From an uncultured Chryseobacterium sp. (lineage in GTDB: Bacteria > Bacteroidota > Bacteroidia > Flavobacteriales > Weeksellaceae), in NCBI GenBank assembly GCA_913776245.1, contig CAJYLO010000016.1:1-64000 (forward strand): DNA of 64,000 bases, written 5' to 3'. The notes under the pieces were generated by a model that was not told where the DNA came from, searched no databases, and saw only the letters and a list, made by a program, of their open reading frames with translations. Below, piece by piece: positions 35,961 through 45,509 of this stretch. Each line of letters starts with the position of its first letter. Within the stretch, counting starts at the first letter, position 1. Position numbers and translations under genes: made by a program.

Positions 35961-37625
35961 TTAATTTGCAACTTCGGCTCTCATTTCCTTTCCCCGAAAT
36001 TTCATACTGCTCAGTCCGTCCAAAACTTCATTTTTGAAAGACTTCTCTATCTCGAAGAAACTGAACTTGTCAAGGATCTCAATATCGCCGATATCTGCTC
36101 TTTTTTTGGATTTAGAAGTGGCTTTGTTGATAATTTCCAGCATATCCATTTTCTTGAGCTGATCACGTTTTCCAAGATTAAAGAAGAATCTTACCATATC
36201 TTCATTCCTGCGTCTTGGCTTTCCTTCTCTTCTTTCTCTTTTTTCCCCGCTTCTTTCACGCTCTCTTCCTCTTTCTCTTCGGCTTGGTTTTTCATCTCTG
36301 CTGAATTTCTGTTCAGCGATGTCATTCCTTGTCTGGTAGTATGTCGCCATTTCTTTCAACTGGAACTGCAATAACTGGTGAACCAATTGCTCCTTTGTAA
36401 AGTTAGAAAGATCAGGAATCAGGCTGTCATCAAAATCAAAGAAATCTTCGTGCTCTGTGAACAGCTTTTCAAAAACACCGCCAACCTGCGCTTTGATGAT
36501 CTCTTCGCCAGTCGGGATATTTTTTTCAACGATGTCAATCTTAGTGTCAGATTTAATGTGCTTCAGTTTTCTGCTTTCTTCCGGCTTTATCAAAGCCATA
36601 GAGATTCCATCCTTACCTGCACGTCCTGTTCTTCCGCTTCTGTGTACGAAAACTTCAGGATCATCCGGCAAAGAAAAATGGATAACGTGTGTCAAAGAGT
36701 CAACATCCAAACCTCTTGCAGCAACATCTGTCGCTACCAGAATATCAATATTTTTCAGTCTGAATTTCTTCATAACTGTATCTCTCTGAGCCTGTGAAAG
36801 ATCACCGTGAAGCGCATCTGCAGCATAACCATTTTGCATCAGGAAATCTGCAACTTCCTGAGTTTCCATTCTGGTTCTGCAAAAAATAATTGAATATTGA
36901 TTCGGATTTGCATCGATCAATCTTTTCAAAGCTTCTTTTTTCTGCCTGTATCCAACCACGTAATATTCGTGCTTGATATTTTTCTTAACGGCATTGATAG
37001 ATCCCACAGAAATCCTGTGAGGATTGGTCAAATAATTTTTAGAAATACGCTCTACTTCTTTGTTCATTGTTGCAGAGAACAAGAAAGTCTGCTTAGAATC
37101 CGGAGTTTCGCTAAGAATTGTTTCCAAATCATCTTTGAAACCCATTGATAACATTTCATCAGCTTCATCCAGAACTACCCATTGCACTTCAGAAAAATCT
37201 AACGCTTTTCTGCCGATCATATCGATCACACGGCCCGGAGTTCCCACTATAATCTGTGGTTTGTCTCTCAAAGACCGGATCTGATCCATAATGCTACTAC
37301 CACCATAAACTGCTGTAGTCTTGATGTTTCTAAGGTATTTCGTGTAATTTTTGATGTCTTTGGTAATCTGAAGGCAAAGTTCACGAGTAGGGCAAAGCAC
37401 CAATAATTGGATTTTACGACTATTGTCGTCTATCATATCCAAAATCGGAAGCGAAAATGCTGCTGTTTTGCCTGTTCCTGTTGCCGCAAGTGCGATAAGA
37501 TCGCGAGTATCTGTAGAGATAAAAGGAATAGTCTGTTTTTGGATTTCTGTCGGCTCTACGAAGCCGAGGTCGCCAATTGCCTGAAGAACTTCAGGGCTTA
37601 AATTGGATTCCGTAAATAAATTCAT
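35961..37625 (-). CDS. DEAD-box RNA helicase with DbpA RNA-binding domain
   Basis: 554 residues. Helicase core with AATGTGKTAAFSLPIL, CPTRELCLQI, VLDEADEMLSMG, FSATMN, ILVATDVAARGLDVD and FVHRSGRTGRAG. An Arg/Glu-rich linker (about 440-475) precedes a C-terminal DbpA-type RNA-recognition domain (MVRFFFNLGKRDQLKKMDML...DIGDIEILDKFSFFEI). This is the DeaD/CsdA-DbpA class acting on structured rRNA or in cold shock. A minus-strand -7 box (CAAAGATA, 37648-37655) is 23 bases upstream. Confidence 0.93.
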   Translation of the reverse strand: MNLFTESNLSPEVLQAIGDLGFVEPTEIQKQTIPFISTDTRDLIALAATGTGKTAAFSLPILDMIDDNSRKIQLLVLCPTRELCLQITKDIKNYTKYLRNIKTTAVYGGSSIMDQIRSLRDKPQIIVGTPGRVIDMIGRKALDFSEVQWVVLDEADEMLSMGFKDDLETILSETPDSKQTFLFSATMNKEVERISKNYLTNPHRISVGSINAVKKNIKHEYYVVGYRQKKEALKRLIDANPNQYSIIFCRTRMETQEVADFLMQNGYAADALHGDLSQAQRDTVMKKFRLKNIDILVATDVAARGLDVDSLTHVIHFSLPDDPEVFVHRSGRTGRAGKDGISMALIKPEESRKLKHIKSDTKIDIVEKNIPTGEEIIKAQVGGVFEKLFTEHEDFFDFDDSLIPDLSNFTKEQLVHQLLQFQLKEMATYYQTRNDIAEQKFSRDEKPSRRERGRERERSGEKRERREGKPRRRNEDMVRFFFNLGKRDQLKKMDMLEIINKATSKSKKRADIGDIEILDKFSFFEIEKSFKNEVLDGLSSMKFRGKEMRAEVAN

Positions 37626-37720
37626 TTAAAGATCGTCTAATTTGCTGCAAAGATACGAATTTTATTTTTGATAATAATCAACCATCTTTTTTAACGATTC
37701 TTTATTAAGTAAAATTAATA

Positions 37721-39139
37721 TTAGCATTCCGCCACATTCACTGCAACAGCCAGTCCGCCTTCGGATGTTTCCTTATATTTTGAGTTCATGTCCAAGGCTG
37801 TTTCCCACATCGATTTAATAACGCTGTCCAGAGACACTTTTGCTTTGGTTGGGTCGCCATCTAAAGCCAGTGACGCCGCAGTGATGGCTTTCATAGCACC
37901 CATAGAATTTCTTTCGATGCATGGAATCTGAACCAATCCGCCGATAGGATCGCAGGTGAGACCAAGATGATGTTCCATGGCTATTTCTGCGGCCATCAGA
38001 ACTTGTCCCGGTGTTCCGCCGGAGATTTCCGTCAGTCCTGCTGCTGCCATTGCTGATGAAACGCCAACTTCTGCCTGGCAACCACCCATTGCAGCGGAAA
38101 TCGTTGCATTTTTTTTGAAAATAGTTCCTATTTCTCCCGCCACCAATAAAAATCTGATAATATCTTCTTCAGAATTAAATTCTGTAAAGGTCTGCGCATA
38201 CATCAAAACTGCGGGAATCACACCGCTTGCGCCATTGGTTGGCGCTGTTATGATTCTGCCAAAAGAGGCATTCTCTTCATTCACAGCAAGTGCAAAACAT
38301 GAAACCCACTTGGTGACAGAACTGAAGGTTTTTTCCTGGTTTTTCACCATTTCAAACCATTCATTTTTATTTTTATAGATTTGAGTTCCAAGAAGTTTTT
38401 CATTCATTTCGGAAGCACGTCTTGTGACATTGAGACCGCCTGGAAGAATTCCTTTTTTGTTTATGCTTTTATAAACGCAATCTTTTATATTATCCCAAAT
38501 TTCAAGCGCTTTCTCACGGGTTTCTTCCTGAGTTCTCCAGGATTCTTCATTAAGGAAAACCAAATCCGAGATTTTACTGACATTCAGTTTTTCGCAGTAT
38601 TTGAGAATATCACTGCCGTGATGACAAGGATATAAAGTTCTGACACAGCGGTCTTCCATAGAATTGTCCTCTCTTGTAGCTACAAAACCGCCACCTACAG
38701 AATAATAATCCTGACTGAACTCTTCTCCGTTTTGAAAAATAACTTTGAAAATCATTCCGTTTGGATGAAAATCCAGAGATTTCTCTTTGTTAAGAATCAA
38801 ATGATATCCGTAAATAAAAGGTAACCAAACTTCTCCGCCGAGGTGTATTTTTTCTTCAGACCTGATGGTTTCGATTTTCTCATCAATCTTATTGGTATCA
38901 ATGGTTCGGAAATTTTCTCCGCTTAAGCCAAGCATTCCTGCAATGTCAGTCCCGTGACCAACACCTGTTTTGGCCAGTGATCCAAAGAATTCCACAAAGA
39001 CCTCTTTAACTTCGGTAAGCTGATGATTTCTCCTTACCAGATCCAGAAACATTTTTGCGGCATTCCAGGGTCCCATTGTGTGGGAAGAAGATGGTCCGAT
39101 CCCGATCTTTATGATATCAAAAACACTGATAGATTCCAT
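37721..39139 (-). CDS. sdaA: L-serine ammonia-lyase (iron-sulfur type)
   Basis: 472 residues, single-chain L-serine dehydratase giving pyruvate and ammonia. N-terminal FDIIKIGIGPSSSHTMGPWNAAKMF is diagnostic. Fe-S cluster cysteines lie in GGCQAEVG, TCDPIGGLVQIPCIERN, and TAPTNGASGVIPA precedes them. The protein ends NVAEC with a C-terminal Cys, as in the family, where the tail Cys occupies the cluster. Stands alone; repeat copy D lies upstream. Confidence 0.93.
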   Translation of the reverse strand: MESISVFDIIKIGIGPSSSHTMGPWNAAKMFLDLVRRNHQLTEVKEVFVEFFGSLAKTGVGHGTDIAGMLGLSGENFRTIDTNKIDEKIETIRSEEKIHLGGEVWLPFIYGYHLILNKEKSLDFHPNGMIFKVIFQNGEEFSQDYYSVGGGFVATREDNSMEDRCVRTLYPCHHGSDILKYCEKLNVSKISDLVFLNEESWRTQEETREKALEIWDNIKDCVYKSINKKGILPGGLNVTRRASEMNEKLLGTQIYKNKNEWFEMVKNQEKTFSSVTKWVSCFALAVNEENASFGRIITAPTNGASGVIPAVLMYAQTFTEFNSEEDIIRFLLVAGEIGTIFKKNATISAAMGGCQAEVGVSSAMAAAGLTEISGGTPGQVLMAAEIAMEHHLGLTCDPIGGLVQIPCIERNSMGAMKAITAASLALDGDPTKAKVSLDSVIKSMWETALDMNSKYKETSEGGLAVAVNVAEC

Positions 39140-39228
39140 TAAATTGTAAAAAATTATCGTTTGTAAATGTAATTGATTTTTGAAATTGATACAACTTTAT
39201 CTTCAAACCATCTTTTAAAGTCGAATCT

Positions 39229-39338
39229 GCAGCCCGACTTGAGCGAAAATCCTTTTTACGCAACGAAGTGGAGTGAAAAGATTGACTTCGTCGAACCACT
39301 TCGTTAGGTTTGGGAGCGGAAGGCGGATAAAGCTGCCC
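39229..39338 (+). repeat. Dispersed intergenic element, family 1 copy D
   Basis: GCAGCCCGACTTGAGCG, AAATCCTTTTTACGCAACG, then an extra ~28-base segment (TTCGTCGAACCACTTCG) not present in copy B, then GGGAGCGGAAGGCGGATAAAG and CTGCCC. Lies between two leftward genes. Confidence 0.78.
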
Positions 39339-39345
39339 AAAAAAA

Positions 39346-39987
39346 TTAAACGAAAATAGTCTTCAAAATCCCGGAAACTTCTTTTGCTTTGGTCACAGGA
39401 AAGAGATGCGTCGCATTTTTAATTACAAAATCGGGCTGTGAATTTTTAATCGGGAAAACGATGTCTTTGTCTGCCAAAACTTGAATGACATCCGGCAATT
39501 TATCGAATTTCCATTTGGTGATCTTATCCATTGACCATTTAAGATAATAAGGATCTTTTACCCTGAAATACTGCAGAATATTGGCATTTTTAGAGTCGAA
39601 AATTCTTTTAAGAAAGGCAAATACAATAGTGCTGTGATTGTTAAAAAACTTCTGCGGAATATAATTTATAGCATTTGTTCTCGCACCTGCTTTTATGAAT
39701 CTTGATTTTTCGAGATCACATTTTATACTTCCAAGAATGACGATTCTTTTTGCAGGCATTACTTTGTGAATTTCCTGCGCTATAATGCCGCCAAAGGAAT
39801 ATCCCAAAAGATAAAATGGCTCCGAATTATCAATTTTATTCGCCATTCTTCTGACATAATGCTGAAAATCTTCATCTTTCTCCGGAATGAGCCACGGAAT
39901 ATGAACAGGCTCAATCCCTGAATTGAAAGTAAGCTTTTCGAGAACTTTTTCGTCTGCTCCAAGTCCGCTTATGATGTATAATTTCAT
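39346..39987 (-). CDS. Alpha/beta hydrolase
   Basis: 213 residues, cytoplasmic. Nucleophile elbow LLGYSFGGIIAQEI (about 58-71; Ser in GYSFG), acidic residue in VLADKDIVFP and catalytic His in KNATHLFPV. No lid or extra domain. Substrate unknown. Begins soon after a fragment of repeat family 2 (near 40002-40022) that lies upstream. Confidence 0.82.
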   Translation of the reverse strand: MKLYIISGLGADEKVLEKLTFNSGIEPVHIPWLIPEKDEDFQHYVRRMANKIDNSEPFYLLGYSFGGIIAQEIHKVMPAKRIVILGSIKCDLEKSRFIKAGARTNAINYIPQKFFNNHSTIVFAFLKRIFDSKNANILQYFRVKDPYYLKWSMDKITKWKFDKLPDVIQVLADKDIVFPIKNSQPDFVIKNATHLFPVTKAKEVSGILKTIFV

Positions 39988-40053
39988 TAACTAATTCTTT
40001 TAACGCAAAGCCTGCAAAGGTTTGTTATCAGATTCAAAATTAAAACAAAAAAA

Positions 40054-40073
40054 GAGCAGAAAAAATTCTGCTC
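40054..40073 (-). terminator. Terminator of the YceI-family gene
   Basis: GAGCAGAA pairs with TTCTGCTC over a 4-base loop; read leftward it is followed by a T7 run. It lies 25 bases after the gene's stop. Confidence 0.8.
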
Positions 40074-40097
40074 CTGATTTATCTATGACTTTGATAA

Positions 40098-40664
40098 TTA
40101 TTTTACGCTGATTTTCACTTTCATATCCACATCGTCTTTTACCAAAACGTCTTGCATTGTCGATTTGTAAGCAACATCGAATTTTTGTCTGTCAAAAGAA
40201 AACTTATCAGATTCCAAAGTTACTACACCATTTTTAGCAGTAATTTTAGCCGGGAAAGAAACCGGGTTGGTTTTTCCTTTTACTGTAAGATTCCCGTTTA
40301 CAACGAAATTGTAATCTTTGTTAGCGTTTTTCTTAACAGAAGTGATTTTGTATGTTGCTGTAGGATATTTTTCAACCTCAAAGAAATCACCGTTTTTAAG
40401 GTGTCCGTTCAGTTTTCCCTGGTATTCTCCGGAAAGGTCTGTTGAGTTGATCGTCGTCATATCCAACACGAATTCTCCTCCTACTACGGAACCATTTTTA
40501 AGAACCAGGTTCCCAGATTTTACATTTACAGTTCCATCGTGCGAAGATGCTTCTGTTTTTGCAATTTTATAACCCCACCAGTGTACATCTGAACTTGCCA
40601 GTTTTTTTGTCTGTCCAAATGCTAATCCACTAACCAAAACGCCTAATAATAATACTTTTTTCAT
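40098..40664 (-). CDS. YceI-family periplasmic protein
   Basis: 188 residues with a signal peptide ending LAFGQ. YceI lipocalin-like fold: VHWWGYKIAKTEASSHDGTVNV, the middle LNGHLKNGDFFEVEKYPTATYKITSV and FDRQKFDVAYKS. Members bind isoprenoid lipids. A minus-strand -7 box (CAAATCTA, 40685-40692) lies about 20 bases upstream, giving a short leader. Confidence 0.9.
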   Translation of the reverse strand: MKKVLLLGVLVSGLAFGQTKKLASSDVHWWGYKIAKTEASSHDGTVNVKSGNLVLKNGSVVGGEFVLDMTTINSTDLSGEYQGKLNGHLKNGDFFEVEKYPTATYKITSVKKNANKDYNFVVNGNLTVKGKTNPVSFPAKITAKNGVVTLESDKFSFDRQKFDVAYKSTMQDVLVKDDVDMKVKISVK

Positions 40665-40743
40665 TTTTTAAAAATTTAACTGTGCAAATCTAATTAGAAT
40701 CATTCAAAATTATTATTGATGTATGATAAGTTTTTCAAAAAAA

Positions 40744-40777
40744 AATTAACGCCTTCAATTTAATAAAGGCGTTAATT
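40744..40777 (-). terminator. Terminator of the beta-barrel gene
   Basis: AATTAACGCCTT and AAGGCGTTAATT form a perfect 12-bp stem; read leftward a long T run follows. It lies 57 bases after the barrel gene's stop. Confidence 0.85.
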
Positions 40778-40834
40778 GTGTCATAGTTTAGTTGCTCTGT
40801 CAGAAAAAGCAGTTACGCTTATCTCAACAGATGA

Positions 40835-41407
40835 TTATTTTCCTAAAGGAATGTTGTAGCCGAATCCAACACCGATTGCTCCGGCATTGTAATCCTGATC
40901 TGCAATTTGTCCTTTGTCTCCTGTAAAGGTTTTGTTATACTGTACAAAAAAGTTCCAGTCACGGTTATGATACCCGATTTCCGGTTTGATGTAGAAACCG
41001 CCGTCCGGTCTGTCTACATTGATATTTTTAGCAACTTTATCATCACCCACGATGAAACCGTAACCTAGGTCAGCACCAAAATAAAATCCCATCTGTTTAG
41101 GATAAACTCTGAATAATGCTGCAACAGGAATTACCCCGAAGTCATTATTATCCACTTTCACACCGTTGATGGTAGCGTTTTTCCCGAAATAATGGTTATA
41201 GCCAGTTGCAATACCAAGGCCAAAACCAGGCGTGATAAGATTCTGATAAGAAAGATCTACTCCAAGATTAGCAGATGTGTTACCACCTGTAGATACACCA
41301 CCGTTAAGTCCTACTTTGAACATATTGGTCATATCAGCACTTTGAGCTGACACTACTCCACCAGCCAAAATCCCAAGACCTAATACCAATTGCTTTAAAG
41401 TTTTCAT
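40835..41407 (-). CDS. Outer-membrane beta-barrel protein
   Basis: 190 residues. Signal peptide ends VVSAQ. Mature part: FKVGLNGGVSTGGNTSANLGVDLSYQ, repeated amphipathic strands, KPEIGYHNRDWNFFVQYNKTF and the end AIGVGFGYNIPLGK. An eight-strand OmpA/OmpW-like barrel is likely. Function unknown. Flanked by a strong terminator and separated from the divergent DUF1800 gene by an AT-rich ~210-base region. Confidence 0.8.
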   Translation of the reverse strand: MKTLKQLVLGLGILAGGVVSAQSADMTNMFKVGLNGGVSTGGNTSANLGVDLSYQNLITPGFGLGIATGYNHYFGKNATINGVKVDNNDFGVIPVAALFRVYPKQMGFYFGADLGYGFIVGDDKVAKNINVDRPDGGFYIKPEIGYHNRDWNFFVQYNKTFTGDKGQIADQDYNAGAIGVGFGYNIPLGK

Positions 41408-41621
41408 ATTTTTAAATTTTAAATTTTACAAAACAGTCATTGTAAATTCCGTGCCAAAAAATTAATTTGTTTCATTACTCTAACATACACTCAAATAAAT
41501 TACTAATTTTCAATTATTTAAAATCATAAAAAAATATTAAAATCAAATTCATAAACTGACATTTCATCATTTTTGATTTAACTAATTGTCACAATTTTAC
41601 TCCAAAAGATAAATGTAGATT

Positions 41622-42986
41622 ATGGATAACTTTCTGAAAAATAAACACCTTGTTTCAAGAGCTGGTTTTGGCATACATCACCAGAATGTTGAGAATTACA
41701 AAACAGCTGATCCCAAAAAAATCTATAGTTTTTTAAAAACCACTTCGGATTACGCTGTGCTCGAAACCGATGTGCAGCCTCTGAGCCAGGAAGTATACCA
41801 GGAAATGTCGCAGGCGCCTGACAAAAAACCGTTGAATCAATTTCACAGAAGCTACAATCTCTCCATCAGCAAAGCGTGGCAAGCCAAAATGATTGATTCT
41901 GCCAGCCAGCTGAGAGAGAAAATGGCGCTTTTCTGGCACGGTCATTTTGCCACAAGAATACAGAATTCATTATTCAATAAAGAAATCATCGAAATCTTCA
42001 GAAAAAATGCACTCGGAAATTTCCGCGATCTTGTGTTCGAAGTTTCCAAAACTCCGGCTATGCTGAATTTTCTTAACAATCAGCAGAATAAGAAAGCCAA
42101 TCCCAACGAAAATTTTGCAAGAGAGCTGATGGAACTCTTTACATTAGGCAGAGGGAATTATACCGAAAAAGATGTGCGGGAATCCGCCAGGGCTTTTACT
42201 GGCTGGAGCTATAATAAAACAGGAGAATTTCGGGCTAATGAAAAACAGCACGATGAAGGAGAAAAAGAATTTCTCGGAAAAAAAGGAAATTTTGACGGAA
42301 ATGACATCATCAATATTATTCTTGACAAGCGTGAATGTGCAGAATTTATCACGAGGAAGATCTATCGATTTTTGGTTAATGAAAATCCTGATGAAAAAAA
42401 TGTGAAATCCTTAGCTCAGAAATTTTATACTTCCAAATATGATATAATGACGCTGATGGACGCCATTTTCCTATCAGAATGGTTTTATTCAGAAAAAAAT
42501 ATCGGATCGAAGGTAAAATCGCCGGTTGAACTCATAGTAGGAATCAGAAGGATTTTACCGATGGATGCGGAAGAAAAAGACACCGTTTATAAATTTGAAA
42601 AAATACTCGGCCAGGAACTTTTGCAACCTCCCAATGTAGCCGGCTGGCCTTCCGGAACAGAATGGATAGACAGCTCTACCCTTTTGCTGAGAATGAGAAT
42701 TCCTCTGGTAATGGCTGGTTACAAAACACTTGATATCGAACCGAAATCCAATGATGATGTGAATATGGGAAAAGCAGAAAGAAACCTGATTGTCAATCGA
42801 AAGCAAAACCCGATCACCATTCACTGGGACAGGATTGAAAAGCTGCTGAATCAGGATCTGTTTAATATCTTACTTGCAAAACCTAAAAGCGAGATCAAAA
42901 ACACGCTTACACAGTTCAATGGAGATAAGAGCAGGAAACATCTTCTGATTAGCATTATGTCTACACCGGATTATCAACTTTGTTAA
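41622..42986 (+). CDS. DUF1800 family protein
   Basis: 454 residues. Opening HLVSRAGFGIHHQNVE, MALFWHGHFATRIQNS, LVFEVSKTPAMLNFLNNQQNKKANPNENFARELMELFTLGRGNYTEKDV and LLQPPNVAGWPSGTEWIDSSTL are hallmark DUF1800 stretches. Unlike many members it has no obvious signal peptide. Function unknown; DUF1800 genes nearly always precede a DUF1501 gene, as here with an 11-base gap. Confidence 0.9.
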   Translation: MDNFLKNKHLVSRAGFGIHHQNVENYKTADPKKIYSFLKTTSDYAVLETDVQPLSQEVYQEMSQAPDKKPLNQFHRSYNLSISKAWQAKMIDSASQLREKMALFWHGHFATRIQNSLFNKEIIEIFRKNALGNFRDLVFEVSKTPAMLNFLNNQQNKKANPNENFARELMELFTLGRGNYTEKDVRESARAFTGWSYNKTGEFRANEKQHDEGEKEFLGKKGNFDGNDIINIILDKRECAEFITRKIYRFLVNENPDEKNVKSLAQKFYTSKYDIMTLMDAIFLSEWFYSEKNIGSKVKSPVELIVGIRRILPMDAEEKDTVYKFEKILGQELLQPPNVAGWPSGTEWIDSSTLLLRMRIPLVMAGYKTLDIEPKSNDDVNMGKAERNLIVNRKQNPITIHWDRIEKLLNQDLFNILLAKPKSEIKNTLTQFNGDKSRKHLLISIMSTPDYQLC

Positions 42987-42997
42987 AAATTCTCATT

Positions 42998-44194
42998 ATG
43001 ATTATCAACAGAAAAACCTTTATAAAAACCAGCAGTCTAGCAGCAGCGTCCTTTCTTTTTCCTAATTTCCTAAGAGCGCTCACTTTGCCGGAAGCTATAG
43101 CAATGAATGGTAAAACACTCATTATCCTGCAACTTTCCGGTGGAAATGACGGGCTTAATACTATAATTCCTGTAAAGAATGATATTTATTACAAAGTCCG
43201 AAGTCAGATTTCCATCAAAGAGCAGGACGCATTGAAATTAACCGATGAAGCGGGCATCAACCCAAATCTGACTTTTTTTAAAGAACTTTATGACAACGGT
43301 GAGCTTGCTGTAATGAATAACGTGGGCTATCCGGAACCGAACAAATCGCATTTCCGTAGTATGGACATCTGGCACTCTGCCAGTGACAGTAATCAATTCC
43401 TAAATACGGGCTGGATTGGCCGATACCTGGATGAAGCGTGCCACACCTGCGAAAATCCTACACAGGCTGTGGAAATAGATGATCTGCTGAGCCTGGCAAT
43501 GAAAGGTGACAAGAACAAAGCGATTGCCTTTAAAGATCCTAAAAAACTTTTTGACAACAGTCAGGAAACCCTTTATAAAAAGCTGGCAGCAGACCATCAC
43601 GATCACGAACATGATCTGGCTTCTTATCTTTACAACACACTTGGAAATACGATCAGCAATTCCGGGTATATTTTTGAAGAAAGCAAAGCTAAACCAACTG
43701 ACAAGATATACCCGTCTACCCAGATCGGAAAGGATTTTAAAACCATAGCTTCCCTTATTAAATCAGATATTAACACACAGGTTTATTACCTTTCCGTAGG
43801 AAGTTTTGATACTCATAATAATCAGAACATCAGGCAGAATCTGCTTTTTAAAAATATAAATGAAGCTGTTGAAACCTTTACAAAAGATATGAAAGAGAAT
43901 GGAAAATTCAATGATGTGATGATTATGACGTTTTCGGAATTCGGGAGACGTGTGGCTCAGAACGCCAGCAACGGAACCGACCACGGAACAGCGAACCAGA
44001 TGTTTTTCATAAGCGGCGGACTGAAGAAAAAAGGATTGTTAAACAATCTTCCCGATTTGCAAAACCTTAATTATGGCGATTTGATTTACACCGAAGATTT
44101 CAGGAAAGTTTATGCGACAGTTCTCAAAAAATGGCTGAATTCCGATGACAAAAAAATCCTCGGAAAAACCAATGGATATTATGATTTTATCTAA
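42998..44194 (+). CDS. DUF1501 family protein
   Basis: 398 residues. N-terminal NRKTFIKTSSLAAASFLFP resembles a Tat-type export signal, with RK in place of RR. The body matches the DUF1501 sulfatase-like fold: LIILQLSGGNDGLNTIIPV, HFRSMDIWHSAS, VGSFDTHNNQ, MTFSEFGRRVAQNASNGTDHGTANQMFF. Probably exported metal-dependent protein of unknown substrate. Start is ATG 42998, six codons after an in-frame TTG. Paired with DUF1800. Confidence 0.9.
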   Translation: MIINRKTFIKTSSLAAASFLFPNFLRALTLPEAIAMNGKTLIILQLSGGNDGLNTIIPVKNDIYYKVRSQISIKEQDALKLTDEAGINPNLTFFKELYDNGELAVMNNVGYPEPNKSHFRSMDIWHSASDSNQFLNTGWIGRYLDEACHTCENPTQAVEIDDLLSLAMKGDKNKAIAFKDPKKLFDNSQETLYKKLAADHHDHEHDLASYLYNTLGNTISNSGYIFEESKAKPTDKIYPSTQIGKDFKTIASLIKSDINTQVYYLSVGSFDTHNNQNIRQNLLFKNINEAVETFTKDMKENGKFNDVMIMTFSEFGRRVAQNASNGTDHGTANQMFFISGGLKKKGLLNNLPDLQNLNYGDLIYTEDFRKVYATVLKKWLNSDDKKILGKTNGYYDFI

Positions 44195-44195
44195 A

Positions 44196-44225
44196 TAAAA
44201 ACCGATGCAAATGCATCAGGTTTTG
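44196..44225. terminator. Bidirectional terminator
   Basis: AAAACC-GATGC / GCATC-A-GGTTTT hairpin with one bulge lies between the DUF1501 gene and convergent fabH. Confidence 0.72.
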
Positions 44226-44240
44226 ATTATTAAGTCATAT

Positions 44241-45263
44241 TTAATATTCGAAAAGTACGCTTCCCCAGGTGAAACCACTTCCGAACGCAGACATACAAAC
44301 CAGATCGCCCCGTTTCATCCTTCCTTCAATAATTGCTTCGCTTAGAGCAATCGGGATAGATGCGGCTGTTGTATTCCCATATTTCTGGATATTTACAAAC
44401 ACTTTTTCATCCGGTAACTTCAATAGTTGCTGAACATATTGTGCAATTCTGATATTGGCCTGATGAGGAATCAGAAGATCCAGATCATCAATGGATTTTC
44501 CTGCTTTTTTAAGCGCTTCCAGAATCGTTTCCGGGAAACGTGTTACAGCGTGTTTAAAAACAAAATTCCCGTTCATCACCGGATAGATATCTTCAGCTGT
44601 GAGAGAATCCGGATTGGTCATCAATACATCACTCCAGCCCAGCTTAGTGCCGGGAAATTTAACGGCCAGTTCTTCTGCATATTTTCCTTCGGAATGCATA
44701 TTGACCGACAGAATGCCTTTTGCATTTTCATCCTCACTTGCAGAAAGGACAACAGCACCAGCGCCATCTCCAAAGATAACGGAAACACCACGGCCACGAT
44801 CTGTAAAATCCAGCCCGAATGAATGAATCTCGGCTCCTACAACCAATACATTTTTATATAATCCTGATTTTATGAATGCATCTGCAACACTCATTGCGTA
44901 AACAAATCCCGAACATTGATTCCTGACATCCAAAGCGCCAATGGTATCACAGCCAAGCAATTCCTGCAAAAGCACACCAGAACCCGGGAAAAAATAGTCC
45001 GGAGAAAGGGTTGCAAAAACGATATAATCAATATCTTTAGCTGTAAGATTTGCATTTTTCAGGGCAATTTCGGACGCTTTCAGACCATAGAAAGACGTTG
45101 TTTCTTCGGAATCTACACGGTTTTTCCTGTGTCTTCTTTCCTTTATGCCCGTTCTTTCCGTGATCCACTCGTCATTGGTTGTCATCAGTTTAGAAAGATC
45201 ATCATTGGTAACGGTATTTTCCGGGACATAATGCCCGACACCTGATATTACACTTTTAAACAT
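44241..45263 (-). CDS. fabH: Beta-ketoacyl-ACP synthase III
   Basis: 340 residues. Initiates fatty-acid synthesis by condensing acyl-CoA with malonyl-ACP. Catalytic Cys117 in DVRNQCSGF, His in LLIPHQANIRI and Asn in KYGNTTAASIP. N-terminal TNDEWITERTGIKERR is conserved. A minus-strand -7 box (CAAAAGTA, 45286-45293) is 22 bases upstream. FabH-type paralogues occur in this phylum, so another role is possible. Confidence 0.92.
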   Translation of the reverse strand: MFKSVISGVGHYVPENTVTNDDLSKLMTTNDEWITERTGIKERRHRKNRVDSEETTSFYGLKASEIALKNANLTAKDIDYIVFATLSPDYFFPGSGVLLQELLGCDTIGALDVRNQCSGFVYAMSVADAFIKSGLYKNVLVVGAEIHSFGLDFTDRGRGVSVIFGDGAGAVVLSASEDENAKGILSVNMHSEGKYAEELAVKFPGTKLGWSDVLMTNPDSLTAEDIYPVMNGNFVFKHAVTRFPETILEALKKAGKSIDDLDLLIPHQANIRIAQYVQQLLKLPDEKVFVNIQKYGNTTAASIPIALSEAIIEGRMKRGDLVCMSAFGSGFTWGSVLFEY

Positions 45264-45343
45264 TTTTCTGATTTAAAATTTTCCACAAAAGTAAATATTT
45301 TATTTATTACATAAGTTGTTGAAATGAAAATGTATAATTGCAC

Positions 45344-45463
45344 GCAGCCCGGCCTGAATGGAGCTCTTTTTCTGTTATTGCGATTGCAAAAAAGTTCTAT
45401 AGGTTGTCTCAGCTAATTCGCAATAACAGAAAAAAGCGGGAATGGAGGACGGAATAGCTGCCC
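45344..45463 (+). repeat. Dispersed intergenic element, family 1 copy E (long-stem subtype)
   Basis: Begins GCAGCCCGGCCTGAATGGAG and ends GGACGGAATAGCTGCCC. It holds the same perfect 17-bp stem as copy A, 45367-45383 against 45418-45434, though the loops differ. Conservation of the stem with changed loop supports a structured RNA or DNA element. Lies between divergent fabH and corA. Confidence 0.82.
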
Positions 45464-45473
45464 AAATAAAAAT

Positions 45474-45505
45474 TTGAATTGATAGTAAGATTTTATTTAG
45501 TTTTG
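45474..45505 (+). promoter_or_regulatory. Promoter of corA (TTG-N21-TAGTTTTG)
   Basis: TTG (45474-45476) and TAGTTTTG (45498-45505) are separated by 21 bases. The ATG follows after only 4 bases, implying a leaderless or near-leaderless transcript. Confidence 0.55.
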
Positions 45506-45509
45506 TTTT

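Noticed and set aside
35937..36797. Two + strand frames opposite the DbpA-type helicase
   Set aside because: Opposite to a long conserved coding region and with no family features.
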